This document shows, piece after piece, positions 15,678 to 24,341 of a DNA stretch of 64,000 bases. Both the position numbers and the translations under genes were made by a program. Origin of the DNA: Phycisphaerales bacterium (GTDB lineage: Bacteria > Planctomycetota > Phycisphaerae > Phycisphaerales > SM1A02); the NCBI GenBank assembly GCA_014238205.1, contig JABABM010000008.1, positions 31,028 to 95,027 of the forward strand, written 5' to 3'. The first letter of the stretch is position 1; every line of letters begins with the position of its first letter. The notes under the pieces are model-generated. The model was not told the origin of the DNA, did no database searches, and was given only the letters and a program-made list of their open reading frames with translations.

Positions 15678-16795
15678 GCATGACAATTCTCTTTGCAGGA
15701 GGTGGGTCTGGAGGACATCTCAGTCCCGGACTGGCCATCGCCGAACGGCTGATGGAACGCGCACCGGACACGACCTGCCGCTTTGCCTGTTCAGATCGGG
15801 ACATCGATCGGACGATGCTCGAGGAAGCAGAGGTCGATTTCATCGCCCTCCCGGCCCGCGGGTTCTCGATGGCACCCCTTGGCCTGCTGAGGTGGTGGAA
15901 GGGATATCGACAGACTGTTCTGCCCATGCGAGGAATCCTCCGATCTGAACGCTGCGATCTTGTTGTCACGCTCGGCGGATTCGTTGCCGCTCCAGTCAGT
16001 GCTGCAGCCTCTTTTGAGAAGGTACCCGTTCTGCTGCTCAACCTTGATCGCGTTCCCGGCAAGGCGAACCGATCGATTGCGCGGCGTGCCCAGCAGGTCC
16101 TGTGTGCCGTCCCCCTCCTCAAGCCTCGCAGCAACTGGGAAGTCGTCGGCATGCCGATACGGCGAGCAGCACTGGCGCCGACTTCACGAAACGAATGCTG
16201 CAAAGCACTTGGACTGCACCCGGATCACAAGGTTCTCCTGGCCACGGGCGCATCACAGGGAGCGCGTACACTGAACAACGCCCTGCCCCTTGCAGCCCTG
16301 CAACGTCCCGAAGCCTTCAGGGGATGGCAGGTGCTCCACCTCTGCGGGGAACATACCCCGGTCGATTCGGTTGAAGCTGCCTGGAAGAAAACCGGTGTGC
16401 CTGCACAGGTCCGACCGTTCCTTCATTGCATGGGGCAGGCCTGGGGCGCAGCAGATGCGTGTGTAAGTCGAGCCGGCGCCTCCTCCGTCGCCGAAGCTCG
16501 CGCAAACATGGTTCCGACGGTCTTTCTTCCCTATCCACATCACAGTGATGATCACCAACGACACAACGCACAACCCATGGTCGATCTTGGCGGAGCCTCG
16601 ATCGTCGTTGATGAAATCGATCCCGAGCGAACTGCACTGCAACTGGGCAATACCCTTGAGACCATGCTTACGTCCGAGAAACTCCTCGAAACCATGCGTG
16701 ATGCACTTGGCAGAACACCCCTGAAGGATGCGGCTGATCTCGTTGCAGAACGAATCCTTGCCCATGGGGACTGGAAACGCCCTGCATTGACCTGA
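15674..16795 (+). CDS. murG: UDP-N-acetylglucosamine--undecaprenyl-pyrophosphoryl-muramoyl-pentapeptide transferase MurG
   Basis: 373-residue GT-B glycosyltransferase making lipid II at the inner face of the membrane. The N-terminal glycine loop GGGSGGHLSPG, a second glycine-rich loop ATGASQGARTLN, and the nucleotide-sugar region CVSRAGASSVAEARAN followed by PYPHHSDDHQ are present. The usual HEQN..G..NR segment reads LNLDRVPGKANR, an uncommon change. The start at 15674 forms an ATGA overlap with the ftsW stop; an earlier in-frame ATG at 15659 would lie inside ftsW. Function assigned from family motifs and the ftsW neighbour. Confidence 0.9.
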   Translation: MSMTILFAGGGSGGHLSPGLAIAERLMERAPDTTCRFACSDRDIDRTMLEEAEVDFIALPARGFSMAPLGLLRWWKGYRQTVLPMRGILRSERCDLVVTLGGFVAAPVSAAASFEKVPVLLLNLDRVPGKANRSIARRAQQVLCAVPLLKPRSNWEVVGMPIRRAALAPTSRNECCKALGLHPDHKVLLATGASQGARTLNNALPLAALQRPEAFRGWQVLHLCGEHTPVDSVEAAWKKTGVPAQVRPFLHCMGQAWGAADACVSRAGASSVAEARANMVPTVFLPYPHHSDDHQRHNAQPMVDLGGASIVVDEIDPERTALQLGNTLETMLTSEKLLETMRDALGRTPLKDAADLVAERILAHGDWKRPALT

Positions 16796-16863
16796 TTTCA
16801 TGCATTTCCAATAGCCGCTTCAAGACTGGGGGGTACTATTGAACATCGGTGGATGAGGTTGAA

Positions 16864-17340
16864 ATGACAATGCAGACCGAAGACATGCCCATGGCACCTT
16901 GCGTGGTTCTGGTGCCGCACGAACATGCGATCAATGAACAGTTGCCACGACTGCTCTCAGATCGTGGGTGGTCGCCACGCCTGGAACATGACCCTCGGAT
17001 GGCCATGGCGGAAGCCTGCCTGGTCAGGCGTGAACTTCAAATCCACAATGCATGGGAAACAGAACCGGTACCCATTCCCGGCCTCATCGTGGTTGAACCT
17101 GATTCCATCCCGGACTGGAAGGAATTTCGATCTGCGATGGTGCACCATGTCCCGGATATCCCGATCTGGCGATGGAATGGAACAGAACTGGAAGTTGAAC
17201 ATGATGCCTCGGCCTCGAGGCCGGAGGAACCGCCGCCGCCTTCACCACTTCCGTTCAAGCCTGAACCGCTCAGTCATGAAGAAGTCTCGATGCTCCTTCA
17301 TGGAGGACCCGAGGATACGGAACAAACGGATCAATCATGA
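16864..17340 (+). CDS. Conserved-context hypothetical protein upstream of the GGDEF gene
   Basis: 158 residues, not recognised. The first ~100 residues could form a small alpha/beta domain (PCVVLVPHEHAINEQLPRLL resembles the start of a receiver or response-regulator-like fold, without the phospho-acceptor aspartate pattern). A proline-rich linker (PEEPPPPSPLPF) and a short acidic tail follow. The ATG at 16864 has GGATGAGG about 6 bases upstream; a GTG at 16849 lies 9 bases after a TACTAT box and could be a leaderless start. Its stop overlaps the next start by four bases, so it probably works with the diguanylate cyclase, perhaps as an input or partner protein. No function is claimed. Confidence 0.7.
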   Translation: MTMQTEDMPMAPCVVLVPHEHAINEQLPRLLSDRGWSPRLEHDPRMAMAEACLVRRELQIHNAWETEPVPIPGLIVVEPDSIPDWKEFRSAMVHHVPDIPIWRWNGTELEVEHDASASRPEEPPPPSPLPFKPEPLSHEEVSMLLHGGPEDTEQTDQS

Positions 17341-18695
17341 GCACGGCCCCTTCAACTCGATCAACGCGGAGCAGGATCCTGGCAGTCGGACCAGTGCACG
17401 TCCTGCCCGGAGAGGGGGCCCCGGCAATTGAACAGATGGACTCCATCTTCGAGGCGCTGGGGACGATTGCAGTCTGCCCTGCCTCCCGCCCGGTTGAAGC
17501 CGTACTGCTTGCACCAGAAGAATCTGAAGATCCCGGGGAACTGGTGCACTCCGCCGAGGCGCTTCGTCGACTTGATGCGACGGTCCAGGTCGTGATCGTC
17601 AGCGCCCAACCGATTTCGCCTTCGATCGCGAACGCCTTTGATGGACACCTTGCGCCGCCGGTAGATGCGCCGCCCCTGCTCGATCTTCTTGGAGTAAGGA
17701 TCGATGCCAAGCAGCCACCGCCGCCTCCACTTGTCGAAGCGCCACCGACGAAAGACGCATCGATTGGATCTCCGACTTCAACCGGGGATCTGGATGCAGT
17801 CGTCCCGGTGCAGTCGAACGAAGAAGGCATGCATCAACTTGGTGATACCGATCTTGTCGAAGCAATGCTCCATGACGCCAGAGGCGTACGCCCGTTGGCG
17901 TTGCGACTGATCATGCAACAGACGGGATGGACCGAGTGCCTCATCGACATCGAAGGGAAGGGCGAACCCATTCAATTCGGTGGCGGTGAATACGGCTCGC
18001 TGGTCGTTCCGGGCAGAAGTCCCGATGAAATCCGTCCATGGGCAAGTTGGATCGCACGGTGGCTCGCGCTTGACGAAGCCCAGCGGGAACTCAGGGACAT
18101 GGCATTTCGTGATGAACTGACCGCTGCATGGAATCGCAGGTACCTCGCTTCCTTCCTTGAAGATGCAATCGAGGAAGCTCGGCAGTTACGACGCCAATTG
18201 ACGGTGATGGTCTTCGACATCGATGATTTCAAGTCCTACAACGATCGATTCGGGCACGCCGCCGGGGACATCATTCTCCGGAATACGGTGCAACTGCTGA
18301 GTTCGGTCATCCGTGACGGTGACCGCGTCTGCAGAACCGGTGGCGATGAATTCGCCGTCGTGTTCGCCGACATGCAGGCCCCGAGACAACCGGGATCTGC
18401 TCATCCAGATTCCGTGGAGACGATTGCTCGACGTTTCCAGGAACAGGTATGCAACATGAGATTTCCAGAGCTTGGACTCGATGCTCCCGGCACGCTCAGC
18501 ATTTCCGGAGGGCTTGCCTCCTTTCCATGGGATGGACATGACGGCAATACCCTGCTGAGACGAGCCGATGAACGGGCAATCGAATCCAAGAGACGAGGCA
18601 AGAACTGCATGACGATCGGCCCAGGGGCACGGCAAGATTGGCCTGAAGATGACGGCACAGCCGAAGAAGATCCCAGCCGGCAAGATGCCGACTGA
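17337..18695 (+). CDS. Diguanylate cyclase (GGDEF) with N-terminal sensor-like regions
   Basis: 452 residues. The GGDEF domain (about 250-430) contains DELTAAWNRRYL, DIDDFKSYND.FGH, an intact GGDEF signature (335-339) and an allosteric I-site RDGD (326-329), so it should make cyclic di-GMP and be product-inhibited. The first ~115 residues resemble a degenerate receiver domain, joined by a proline-rich linker to a ~90-residue domain that may be GAF-like. No membrane segments are seen, so the protein is cytoplasmic. It is coupled to the preceding gene by an ATGA overlap and followed 12 bases later by a phosphoesterase gene. An HD-GYP protein for c-di-GMP breakdown lies at 50 kb. Confidence 0.9.
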   Translation: MSTAPSTRSTRSRILAVGPVHVLPGEGAPAIEQMDSIFEALGTIAVCPASRPVEAVLLAPEESEDPGELVHSAEALRRLDATVQVVIVSAQPISPSIANAFDGHLAPPVDAPPLLDLLGVRIDAKQPPPPPLVEAPPTKDASIGSPTSTGDLDAVVPVQSNEEGMHQLGDTDLVEAMLHDARGVRPLALRLIMQQTGWTECLIDIEGKGEPIQFGGGEYGSLVVPGRSPDEIRPWASWIARWLALDEAQRELRDMAFRDELTAAWNRRYLASFLEDAIEEARQLRRQLTVMVFDIDDFKSYNDRFGHAAGDIILRNTVQLLSSVIRDGDRVCRTGGDEFAVVFADMQAPRQPGSAHPDSVETIARRFQEQVCNMRFPELGLDAPGTLSISGGLASFPWDGHDGNTLLRRADERAIESKRRGKNCMTIGPGARQDWPEDDGTAEEDPSRQDAD

Positions 18696-18707
18696 TCCTG
18701 CACGACG

Positions 18708-19514
18708 ATGAAACGAATCCTGATCCTGAGCGATCTCCACTTCGGACTGCCCTCGCGACGAACGCCCGGCACATCCATGCTGCGCCCACTCTGGCAGGAT
18801 GTCGACCATCTCCTCCTCAACGGCGACACGGCCGAACTGCACTCCCCTTCCATGATTGCGTCTGCGGCAAGGGAGTTGGAACTGCTCCTTTCGGCCTGTG
18901 AACAGGACGGCATCGGCCTGTCCTGTACCGCTGGAAACCACGATCCCTTCCTGAGCCCGTTGCATTCCTGCGCATTGGCTGATGGGCGGGTGCTGGTTGT
19001 ACATGGACACAGGATTCACAGGATCCAGCCACGACCACTCGTACCCGGCCAGGTGCTTGAACATGGAGATACCGGATCACTTGGTGGTCGTCACCGCATG
19101 GATGCCTCGGCGCTCGAAGATGGTCTTGCACGGTCTCGCCGATTTACCCCCCCCGATGAGGAACTGCAGGCTCCCCAGACATTCCTGGAATCGATTCCAT
19201 GCGTCATCCGGAAGCCCCTGATCGTGCCGAAGATATTCCGTTTCTGGAAGAGGTTCCCGGGACATGCAGACACCTTCGCCAGCCACGTACTGCCGGGAGC
19301 CAAGGTCGTGCTTGTCGGGCACAGTCACCGACAGGGCATCTGGAGATTTCCCGATCGCCTGGTAATCAATACCGGGAGTTGGACGTGGCCGGGTCGACCC
19401 TGGGGGATCCTGGTCGAAGGAACGATGGTACGGGTTCATGAAATCCTGGTGAAAGGTGAGCAGCTGCGTCTTTCGGAATCACCTCGCCTGGAATTCGACG
19501 TTTCTCAGGATTGA
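18708..19514 (+). CDS. Calcineurin-like metallophosphoesterase
   Basis: 268 residues with the full set of dimetal motifs: SDLHFG (D-x-H), LNGDTAE (GD), AGNHD (GNH), VVHGHRIH and VGHSHRQG (GHxH). No signal peptide. The layout resembles UDP-2,3-diacylglucosamine hydrolase (LpxH) and YfcE-like enzymes, but the substrate cannot be set by eye. The start lies 12 bases after the GGDEF gene and the C-terminus overlaps the convergent lyase gene by 10 bases. The shared transcript with the diguanylate cyclase suggests, but does not prove, a nucleotide-related substrate. Confidence 0.85.
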   Translation: MKRILILSDLHFGLPSRRTPGTSMLRPLWQDVDHLLLNGDTAELHSPSMIASAARELELLLSACEQDGIGLSCTAGNHDPFLSPLHSCALADGRVLVVHGHRIHRIQPRPLVPGQVLEHGDTGSLGGRHRMDASALEDGLARSRRFTPPDEELQAPQTFLESIPCVIRKPLIVPKIFRFWKRFPGHADTFASHVLPGAKVVLVGHSHRQGIWRFPDRLVINTGSWTWPGRPWGILVEGTMVRVHEILVKGEQLRLSESPRLEFDVSQD

Positions 19515-20422
19515 GAAGCCATTGCCATGCCGGTGATCGATGCCGGACCTCGTCCAAGTTCATCTTCGATTCCAGCTGCAGCTTCACGGATCGCCGCGAG
19601 GTTGACGCCCGTGTGGACACCCAGCAACTGGCAGCAGCGAACCAGGTCTTCGGTGGCAAGGTTTCCCGAGGCGCCAGGCGCGAAGGGACATCCGCCAAGT
19701 CCACCGCAGGATGTATCGAAGCTGTGTACACCCAGATGCATGGCATGAAGACAACATGCGAGTGCTCCCCTGCCCGTGTCATGCAGGTGAAGTGTCAGGT
19801 CGCCCGGCTCTACGACCGAGGAACAGGACTCGAGCAGACGCTCGATGTCCTCCGGGGTCGCCACGCCGATCGTGTCACCCAGATCAATCTCATCGACACC
19901 CATTTCAAGCAATGATGAGACCAGGTTGACGACCGCATCCGGATCAACAGGGCCCTCATGAGGACAGGCAACGGCGCAACTGACGTAGGCCCGCACCGGG
20001 ATGGATGCCGAACGAGCAGCACGAACAACAGGAACGAAACGCTCAAGACTCTCGGCGATGGAGCAGTTGATGTTGCCCATGCTGAAACTCTCGCTCGCCG
20101 ATGTAAAGACCGCAATCTTGTCGACTCCCGCTGCCTGGGCGGCTTCCCATCCACGCTCGTTTGGAACAAGCGCTGAACGGAGAACGCCCTCGACACGCTC
20201 TATTCCGTCGAATACCTCGCTGGCATCTGCCAGTTGCGGGATGCGATCAGGACGAACGAAGCCGCTGACTTCAACTTCCGCAACCCCAGCATGCTGCAGT
20301 CGATCGACAAGCTGCACCTTCGAAGCAGTGGCAACCGACTTCGGCTCGTTCTGAAGCCCGTCGCGTGGCCCGACGTCGGTGATTCGGATGGTTCCAGGCA
20401 ATGCCATGTCTTCATGGTACAT
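19505..20422 (-). CDS. Hydroxymethylglutaryl-CoA lyase family protein
   Basis: 305-residue TIM-barrel of the HMGL-like (DRE-TIM) family. HMG-CoA lyase splits HMG-CoA into acetoacetate and acetyl-CoA, usually in leucine breakdown. Seen: VGPRDGLQNE (catalytic Arg-Asp), EVSGFVRPDRIPQ, ASESFSMGNIN, LGDTIGVATP, HLHDTGRG with the metal-binding His-x-His, and the active-site cysteine loop CGGLGGCPFAPGASGN. The ATG at 20422 is chosen since GGGAGGAC, within the end of the small membrane-protein gene, lies about 11 bases upstream. It is last in a minus-strand operon after ygfZ and the 42-residue protein. No other leucine pathway gene is nearby, so the exact acyl-CoA substrate is open. Confidence 0.87.
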   Translation of the reverse strand: MYHEDMALPGTIRITDVGPRDGLQNEPKSVATASKVQLVDRLQHAGVAEVEVSGFVRPDRIPQLADASEVFDGIERVEGVLRSALVPNERGWEAAQAAGVDKIAVFTSASESFSMGNINCSIAESLERFVPVVRAARSASIPVRAYVSCAVACPHEGPVDPDAVVNLVSSLLEMGVDEIDLGDTIGVATPEDIERLLESCSSVVEPGDLTLHLHDTGRGALACCLHAMHLGVHSFDTSCGGLGGCPFAPGASGNLATEDLVRCCQLLGVHTGVNLAAIREAAAGIEDELGRGPASITGMAMASQS

Positions 20423-20428
20423 CGCTGA

Positions 20429-20557
20429 CTAGTCCTCCCTGGAAGCCCGCACCAGGATGAAGATGATGAAGCACAGGACCAGCAGTGTCAGTACACCACC
20501 GAACGCGAGCAACGCGATCTCCCAACCAGTGATCTCAAGGAGGCCCTGGGATTTCAT
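20429..20557 (-). CDS. 42-residue single-span membrane protein
   Basis: Short gene between ygfZ and the lyase gene. It starts with an ATGA overlap on the ygfZ stop and ends 6 bases before the lyase ATG. The product begins MKSQGLLEITGWEIALL, has one uninterrupted hydrophobic span (about residues 14-36) and ends with the charged RASRED. The tight coupling on both sides, exact frame and clean membrane segment support a real gene. I do not recognise the family and can assign no function; a small membrane adaptor or stabilising peptide is possible. Confidence 0.72.
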   Translation of the reverse strand: MKSQGLLEITGWEIALLAFGGVLTLLVLCFIIFILVRASRED

Positions 20558-21741
20558 GAGCCGGCCTCCAATCCCTCTCCTCCAGCTCGCAAGGGCCCGG
20601 TACACCCTTCGTGCAGATCTCCTTCATCATGAATGCGGATATTCGTCCCCGGCTCGGATAGTGCCGTCCGCATCATGGCAAATCCGATCGATGCCGAGCC
20701 AAGCATCGGAGACAGACAACTGGACGTCACGACCCCGATGGGAGTCCCCAGGTCACCTTCTCCGGAAGCGAAGACCTGCGCGCCGGCGACGGGAAGTGCT
20801 CCGCTCTCCATTCGGAACCCACGCAGGATCTGCTTGGGTTTGCCAAGGTGCTCCATTCGGGCCACGATCTCCTGCCCCGGGTAGCACCCCTTGCCGAAAC
20901 TTACCCGCTGATCGACCAGTGCTGTTTCGTGCGGAAGCGTGTCTGGCCCGAAATCAACGTTGCACAGTGGTGTTCCCCCTTCGATCCGAGCCATGTTGTA
21001 GGCGTACCACCCGACTGTCCCGCAATCAAGCCCCTCCCAGGCCGCCGCAGCATCATCAAAGGGCACGAAGATGACGAAGCCGGGACTTCCAATGCGATCG
21101 ACCCTCGTGACATGAACCTGCACACCGCCAAGTTCGGTTTCGAGTACTTCCAGCGGTTCGACACCGCTGAACTTCTCGATGGCACCGGGTCCATGGCAAC
21201 CAAGCCGATGCCAGGCATTGCTGGCATTGCTGAGCCGGACGTCCTCGGAGAAGATGAAATGCTCAAGTGCCTGGAGTGTTGCTTCCACCTGGTGGATGTC
21301 CAGGTCGATGAGCACACCCTGTCCAGTGCAGGCAAGAAGCAGATCCGCCTGGATTCTCCCCTTGCGGTCCACGAGGAATGCCATGGCTGCCTGTCCTGGT
21401 TTCATCCCGGCAAGTTTCTGGGACAGCATCCTGTCGAGAAAATCGATCGCGTCCTCACCTTCGACCAGGATAGTCCCCCGTGATGAGTCATCAATGCGAC
21501 CACAGTCCCGGCGAAGGTGTGCGTATTCAATCTCAACCGATCCCAGGGTTGCAAGAACTTCACATGACTGGTCTCCCCCGGGAACAGGAGGACCCCACGG
21601 AATGTATTCAGGCTCAGGTCCGCTCGGGACGGAACCAGTTGCTGCGCCGGGCCTCTGGGATCCTTCCGGCGCACCTCGATCAACAAGGAGGCGGCGAGCC
21701 TCTTCAAGGTGAATCTCTTGCAGTGGAGTGTCGTGCAGCAT
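20554..21741 (-). CDS. ygfZ: Folate-binding YgfZ/CAF17-like protein
   Basis: 395 residues, related to the aminomethyltransferase GcvT fold. The family signature KGCYPGQE(IVARMEHLGKPKQ) is intact, including the conserved cysteine; the domain order is GcvT-like N-terminal followed by a small barrel. YgfZ proteins bind tetrahydrofolate and help assemble or repair certain Fe-S enzymes, such as MiaB in E. coli; a miaB gene lies 7 kb away. About 60 N-terminal residues are an extra proline-rich region, so the true start may be further in. The stop overlaps the start of the small membrane-protein gene. The function in this organism is inferred from the signature. Confidence 0.87.
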   Translation of the reverse strand: MLHDTPLQEIHLEEARRLLVDRGAPEGSQRPGAATGSVPSGPEPEYIPWGPPVPGGDQSCEVLATLGSVEIEYAHLRRDCGRIDDSSRGTILVEGEDAIDFLDRMLSQKLAGMKPGQAAMAFLVDRKGRIQADLLLACTGQGVLIDLDIHQVEATLQALEHFIFSEDVRLSNASNAWHRLGCHGPGAIEKFSGVEPLEVLETELGGVQVHVTRVDRIGSPGFVIFVPFDDAAAAWEGLDCGTVGWYAYNMARIEGGTPLCNVDFGPDTLPHETALVDQRVSFGKGCYPGQEIVARMEHLGKPKQILRGFRMESGALPVAGAQVFASGEGDLGTPIGVVTSSCLSPMLGSASIGFAMMRTALSEPGTNIRIHDEGDLHEGCTGPLRAGGEGLEAGS

Positions 21742-21770
21742 GCGTGCGACACAGGGTACTTCAGGTGGGA

Positions 21771-22427
21771 TCAGGTCGCAGCCGCAGCATGCACAAGTCG
21801 ATCAAAGAGAGCCATGCCCAGTTGCGAGTCCGATGTCCGTTCCGGATGCCACTGGACACCAAGGTACAGGCACCGGCCAGGAGCCTCGACGGCCTCAATG
21901 ACTCCATCAGAAGCCGTTGCCACGACTTCAAGGGATCCCGCATTGGCCAAGGCCTGCCTGTGACGACTCCAGACCCGTCCATCCCCCAGCGAACCAGAGA
22001 CATCGTGTTCCTGCCCATCCCAATGATCGGATGCAGTAGGGAGCGTCTCGGGGAGATACTGGTCAAGAGATCCCCCGGCGTGCAACCCCATCATCTGCAT
22101 GCCAAGGCAGATACCCAGGACCGGCTTGTCCTCCTGATCATCCAATGCCTCCAGAAGGGCTCGCTCGAAAGCCTGCCTCCGGGGGTCAATTGGCGTAGCA
22201 CACGGGTGGGTTGAAACCCCGAAGCCCTCCATGATCGGGTCATCACCGCCGGTGAACACGAAACCATCACATTGCTCAACCAGGTCGGATGCATCTGCAG
22301 GATCACAGGACAGGATCACGGGCAGACCACCCGCCTGCCGGATGGAGTCCAGATACGAGGGGCGGAGGGCGATACGGCCATCAACAACATCCGGAGTCAG
22401 GCCAATCAGGGGGCGATGAGTTGCCAT
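21771..22427 (-). CDS. Gamma-glutamyl-gamma-aminobutyrate hydrolase-like class I glutamine amidotransferase (peptidase C26)
   Basis: 218 residues. The nucleophile elbow GICLGMQMM carries the catalytic cysteine and VQWHPERT the catalytic histidine; the N-terminal FTGGDDP motif is typical of PuuD-type enzymes. They hydrolyse gamma-glutamyl amides in the cytoplasm, as in putrescine breakdown. No putrescine-pathway gene is nearby, so the substrate is uncertain. It ends 29 bases before ygfZ on the same strand and may be the first gene of that operon. The start is the first ATG of the frame. Confidence 0.85.
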   Translation of the reverse strand: MATHRPLIGLTPDVVDGRIALRPSYLDSIRQAGGLPVILSCDPADASDLVEQCDGFVFTGGDDPIMEGFGVSTHPCATPIDPRRQAFERALLEALDDQEDKPVLGICLGMQMMGLHAGGSLDQYLPETLPTASDHWDGQEHDVSGSLGDGRVWSRHRQALANAGSLEVVATASDGVIEAVEAPGRCLYLGVQWHPERTSDSQLGMALFDRLVHAAAAT

Positions 22428-22600
22428 GTCCCATACATCGGCTCCAGGTCGAGATTCCTCCCCCCGTTTTCCTCTGCCTAGGCCTTGGAGGCTGCATGCC
22501 TTGAGTGGAAGGCCCTTGACAGGTACACTGCCTCGTTCGTCGCCCCCGACAAACCGAGGGCTGCCGAATGGTCGGTATCCAGGACGAGAGGAGATTTCAC

Positions 22601-22831
22601 GTGTACGGACGAAAACAGCGTCGAGGCAACTTTCTCAAGACAGGCATCAAAGAATGCGTCTGGGTCGATTACAAGTCAGTGGATGAACTCCGCCGGCTGA
22701 TGACCCCGAACGGGAAGATCTACTCCCGCAAGCGACTGAGTACATCGGCAGGTGAGCAACGCAAGGTCGCCAAGGCGATCAAGCGTGCGCGGCACATGGC
22801 CCTCCTGCCCTACACCAGTGGCACGCTTTAA
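22601..22831 (+). CDS. rpsR: 30S ribosomal protein bS18
   Basis: 76 residues from a GTG start, the standard length for bS18. The core KECVWVDYKSVDELRRLM, GKIYSRKRLST and the highly conserved C-terminus AKAIKRARHMALLPY are present. The GTG at 22601 is chosen because GAGGAGA lies 7 bases upstream and the length then fits the family; an in-frame ATG at 22568 would add 11 residues. It is not beside rpsF, ssb or rplI as in many bacteria. It binds 16S rRNA with bS6 in the small subunit. Confidence 0.95.
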   Translation: MYGRKQRRGNFLKTGIKECVWVDYKSVDELRRLMTPNGKIYSRKRLSTSAGEQRKVAKAIKRARHMALLPYTSGTL

Positions 22832-22879
22832 GCGGCACAGGGCACACATTCATTCCTTGAACTGGTTTCCGCAGGGTTC

Positions 22880-24229
22880 TCAGGTTTCGCTGCGCGATCG
22901 AATACCCAGCCTGGCGAGGCATATCTTGATCCAGAGCCTCACCCGAAGTCGCCTGAGATCCTCGTCGTGTGGATGGTGCTCGAGTCCCTTCGACAGCCAC
23001 CCTGCAGCGAGTTGGAATCGCTCCTGCTTGAAACTGGCAAGTGCAAGATTGTGAATGGACCGAATGCACCCTGGTTCCATTCTCAGCACCCTCCGACTTG
23101 CCTTCCAGCCTTCTCTGGGATGACCGCTTCTGAATGCTGCCAATGCCAGGCCTCGCAGTCGTTCGACGGATACACCGCTTCGTTCAATGCATTCACGCAC
23201 CGTGGTCATCGCCTCGGCATCTCGACCGATTGCAAGCAGGAGCGTTGCCAGCCGATCCAGGGGCGAGGGATCCAACCGGCTTCGACGGCATGTCGTGTCC
23301 CGCCTCTTGTAGACGTGCTCAATCATCAAGCAGGCGTCGTCCCTCCTGCCGATTGAAAGCAGTGCCTCTGCAAGGCCGAGCATCGACGGGCCATGAACAG
23401 GATGGAGGCGCAGCACGAGTTGGTACTCGAAGATGGCACGATCAAAATGTCTTGTTCGCAAGGCGATCGATGCAAGGAGTTCATGTGCGTCAAGATGCAG
23501 TGGATCGAGGCGGAGCAGTCGCTCCAGCCGCTCGATGGCCTCGGGCCATCGAGACAGTTCATCAAGCAGTGTTGCAGAAGCAAACAGGGCTTCCAGATCT
23601 TCCGCGTTGTCTCGCAGTACACGGTTCAACATGGTCATGGCCTGATCGCCACGACCTGTGCGTGCAAGTACCAGAGCCAGGCGACCCCTCAGTTCTGGCA
23701 ACTGGGGATCGATGCTCAAGGCTGTTCGAAGGCAGGATTCCGCTCGTTTCCAATCCAACTGTGACATCAGGCCATGAGCCATGGCTGCATGGCAGAGAGC
23801 ACTTGGCTCCTCCAGCGACCACTCCGCCATATAGAAGGTTGCTTCGGCCTCATCGTGGTCGGCCAGGCCGTTCCATGCTTCAATCAGGCCGGCGTAGGAA
23901 TCCTCACTGTTGGCATCATGCCTGCGAGCCATTTCAAACCAGGACCTGGCCTTCTCCCACTCTTCCTCTCGAAGGCTCATTGAGCCTGCCGCGAGCATCG
24001 GGTGCAACTGGCTTGGGGCAAGCTCCGCCGCACGCTCAAATCGCTCCAGGGCTTCTCCATCACGGCCACTGGCCTCGAGGGTCAAGCCGAGGTTGTAGTG
24101 CCAATCCGCGTTGTCCGGGTGGATGGAAAGTGCCTGCCGCAACTCATGTTCGGCTTCAACAAGGCGACCCCTGTCGAAAAACTCGAGCGCCCTATCTGCA
24201 TGTTGCTCAGCTCGTTGCCATTCATTCAT
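22880..24229 (-). CDS. Tetratricopeptide repeat protein
   Basis: 449 residues made almost wholly of TPR-like helical pairs, for example ALSIHPDNADWHYNLGLTLEASGR and LARTGRGDQAMTMLNRVLRDNAEDLEAL (segments quoted loosely in pieces below twenty residues elsewhere). No signal peptide, membrane span or enzymatic domain. The start at 24229 (MNEWQ) is preferred over an in-frame ATG at 24268 because the repeats start soon after. It is convergent with rpsR and divergent from the HEAT-repeat gene. A scaffold role is likely; the partner is unknown. Confidence 0.78.
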   Translation of the reverse strand: MNEWQRAEQHADRALEFFDRGRLVEAEHELRQALSIHPDNADWHYNLGLTLEASGRDGEALERFERAAELAPSQLHPMLAAGSMSLREEEWEKARSWFEMARRHDANSEDSYAGLIEAWNGLADHDEAEATFYMAEWSLEEPSALCHAAMAHGLMSQLDWKRAESCLRTALSIDPQLPELRGRLALVLARTGRGDQAMTMLNRVLRDNAEDLEALFASATLLDELSRWPEAIERLERLLRLDPLHLDAHELLASIALRTRHFDRAIFEYQLVLRLHPVHGPSMLGLAEALLSIGRRDDACLMIEHVYKRRDTTCRRSRLDPSPLDRLATLLLAIGRDAEAMTTVRECIERSGVSVERLRGLALAAFRSGHPREGWKASRRVLRMEPGCIRSIHNLALASFKQERFQLAAGWLSKGLEHHPHDEDLRRLRVRLWIKICLARLGIRSRSET

Positions 24230-24326
24230 GCTGGAGTTCAACCTCGGTCGTGGGCATACCTGGAACAAGGGCTGCTGGGGGGAAAGTGTAGCCGCTGATC
24301 AGGCGTCAGCCTACTCCTCTCCGACG

Positions 24327-24332
24327 TACAAT
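24327..24332 (+). promoter_or_regulatory. -10 box (TACAAT) before the HEAT-repeat gene
   Basis: TACAAT followed by 9 bases and the ATG at 24342. No ribosome binding site lies between, so a leaderless or near-leaderless message is suggested. Confidence 0.42.
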
Positions 24333-24341
24333 CCCAATCCA

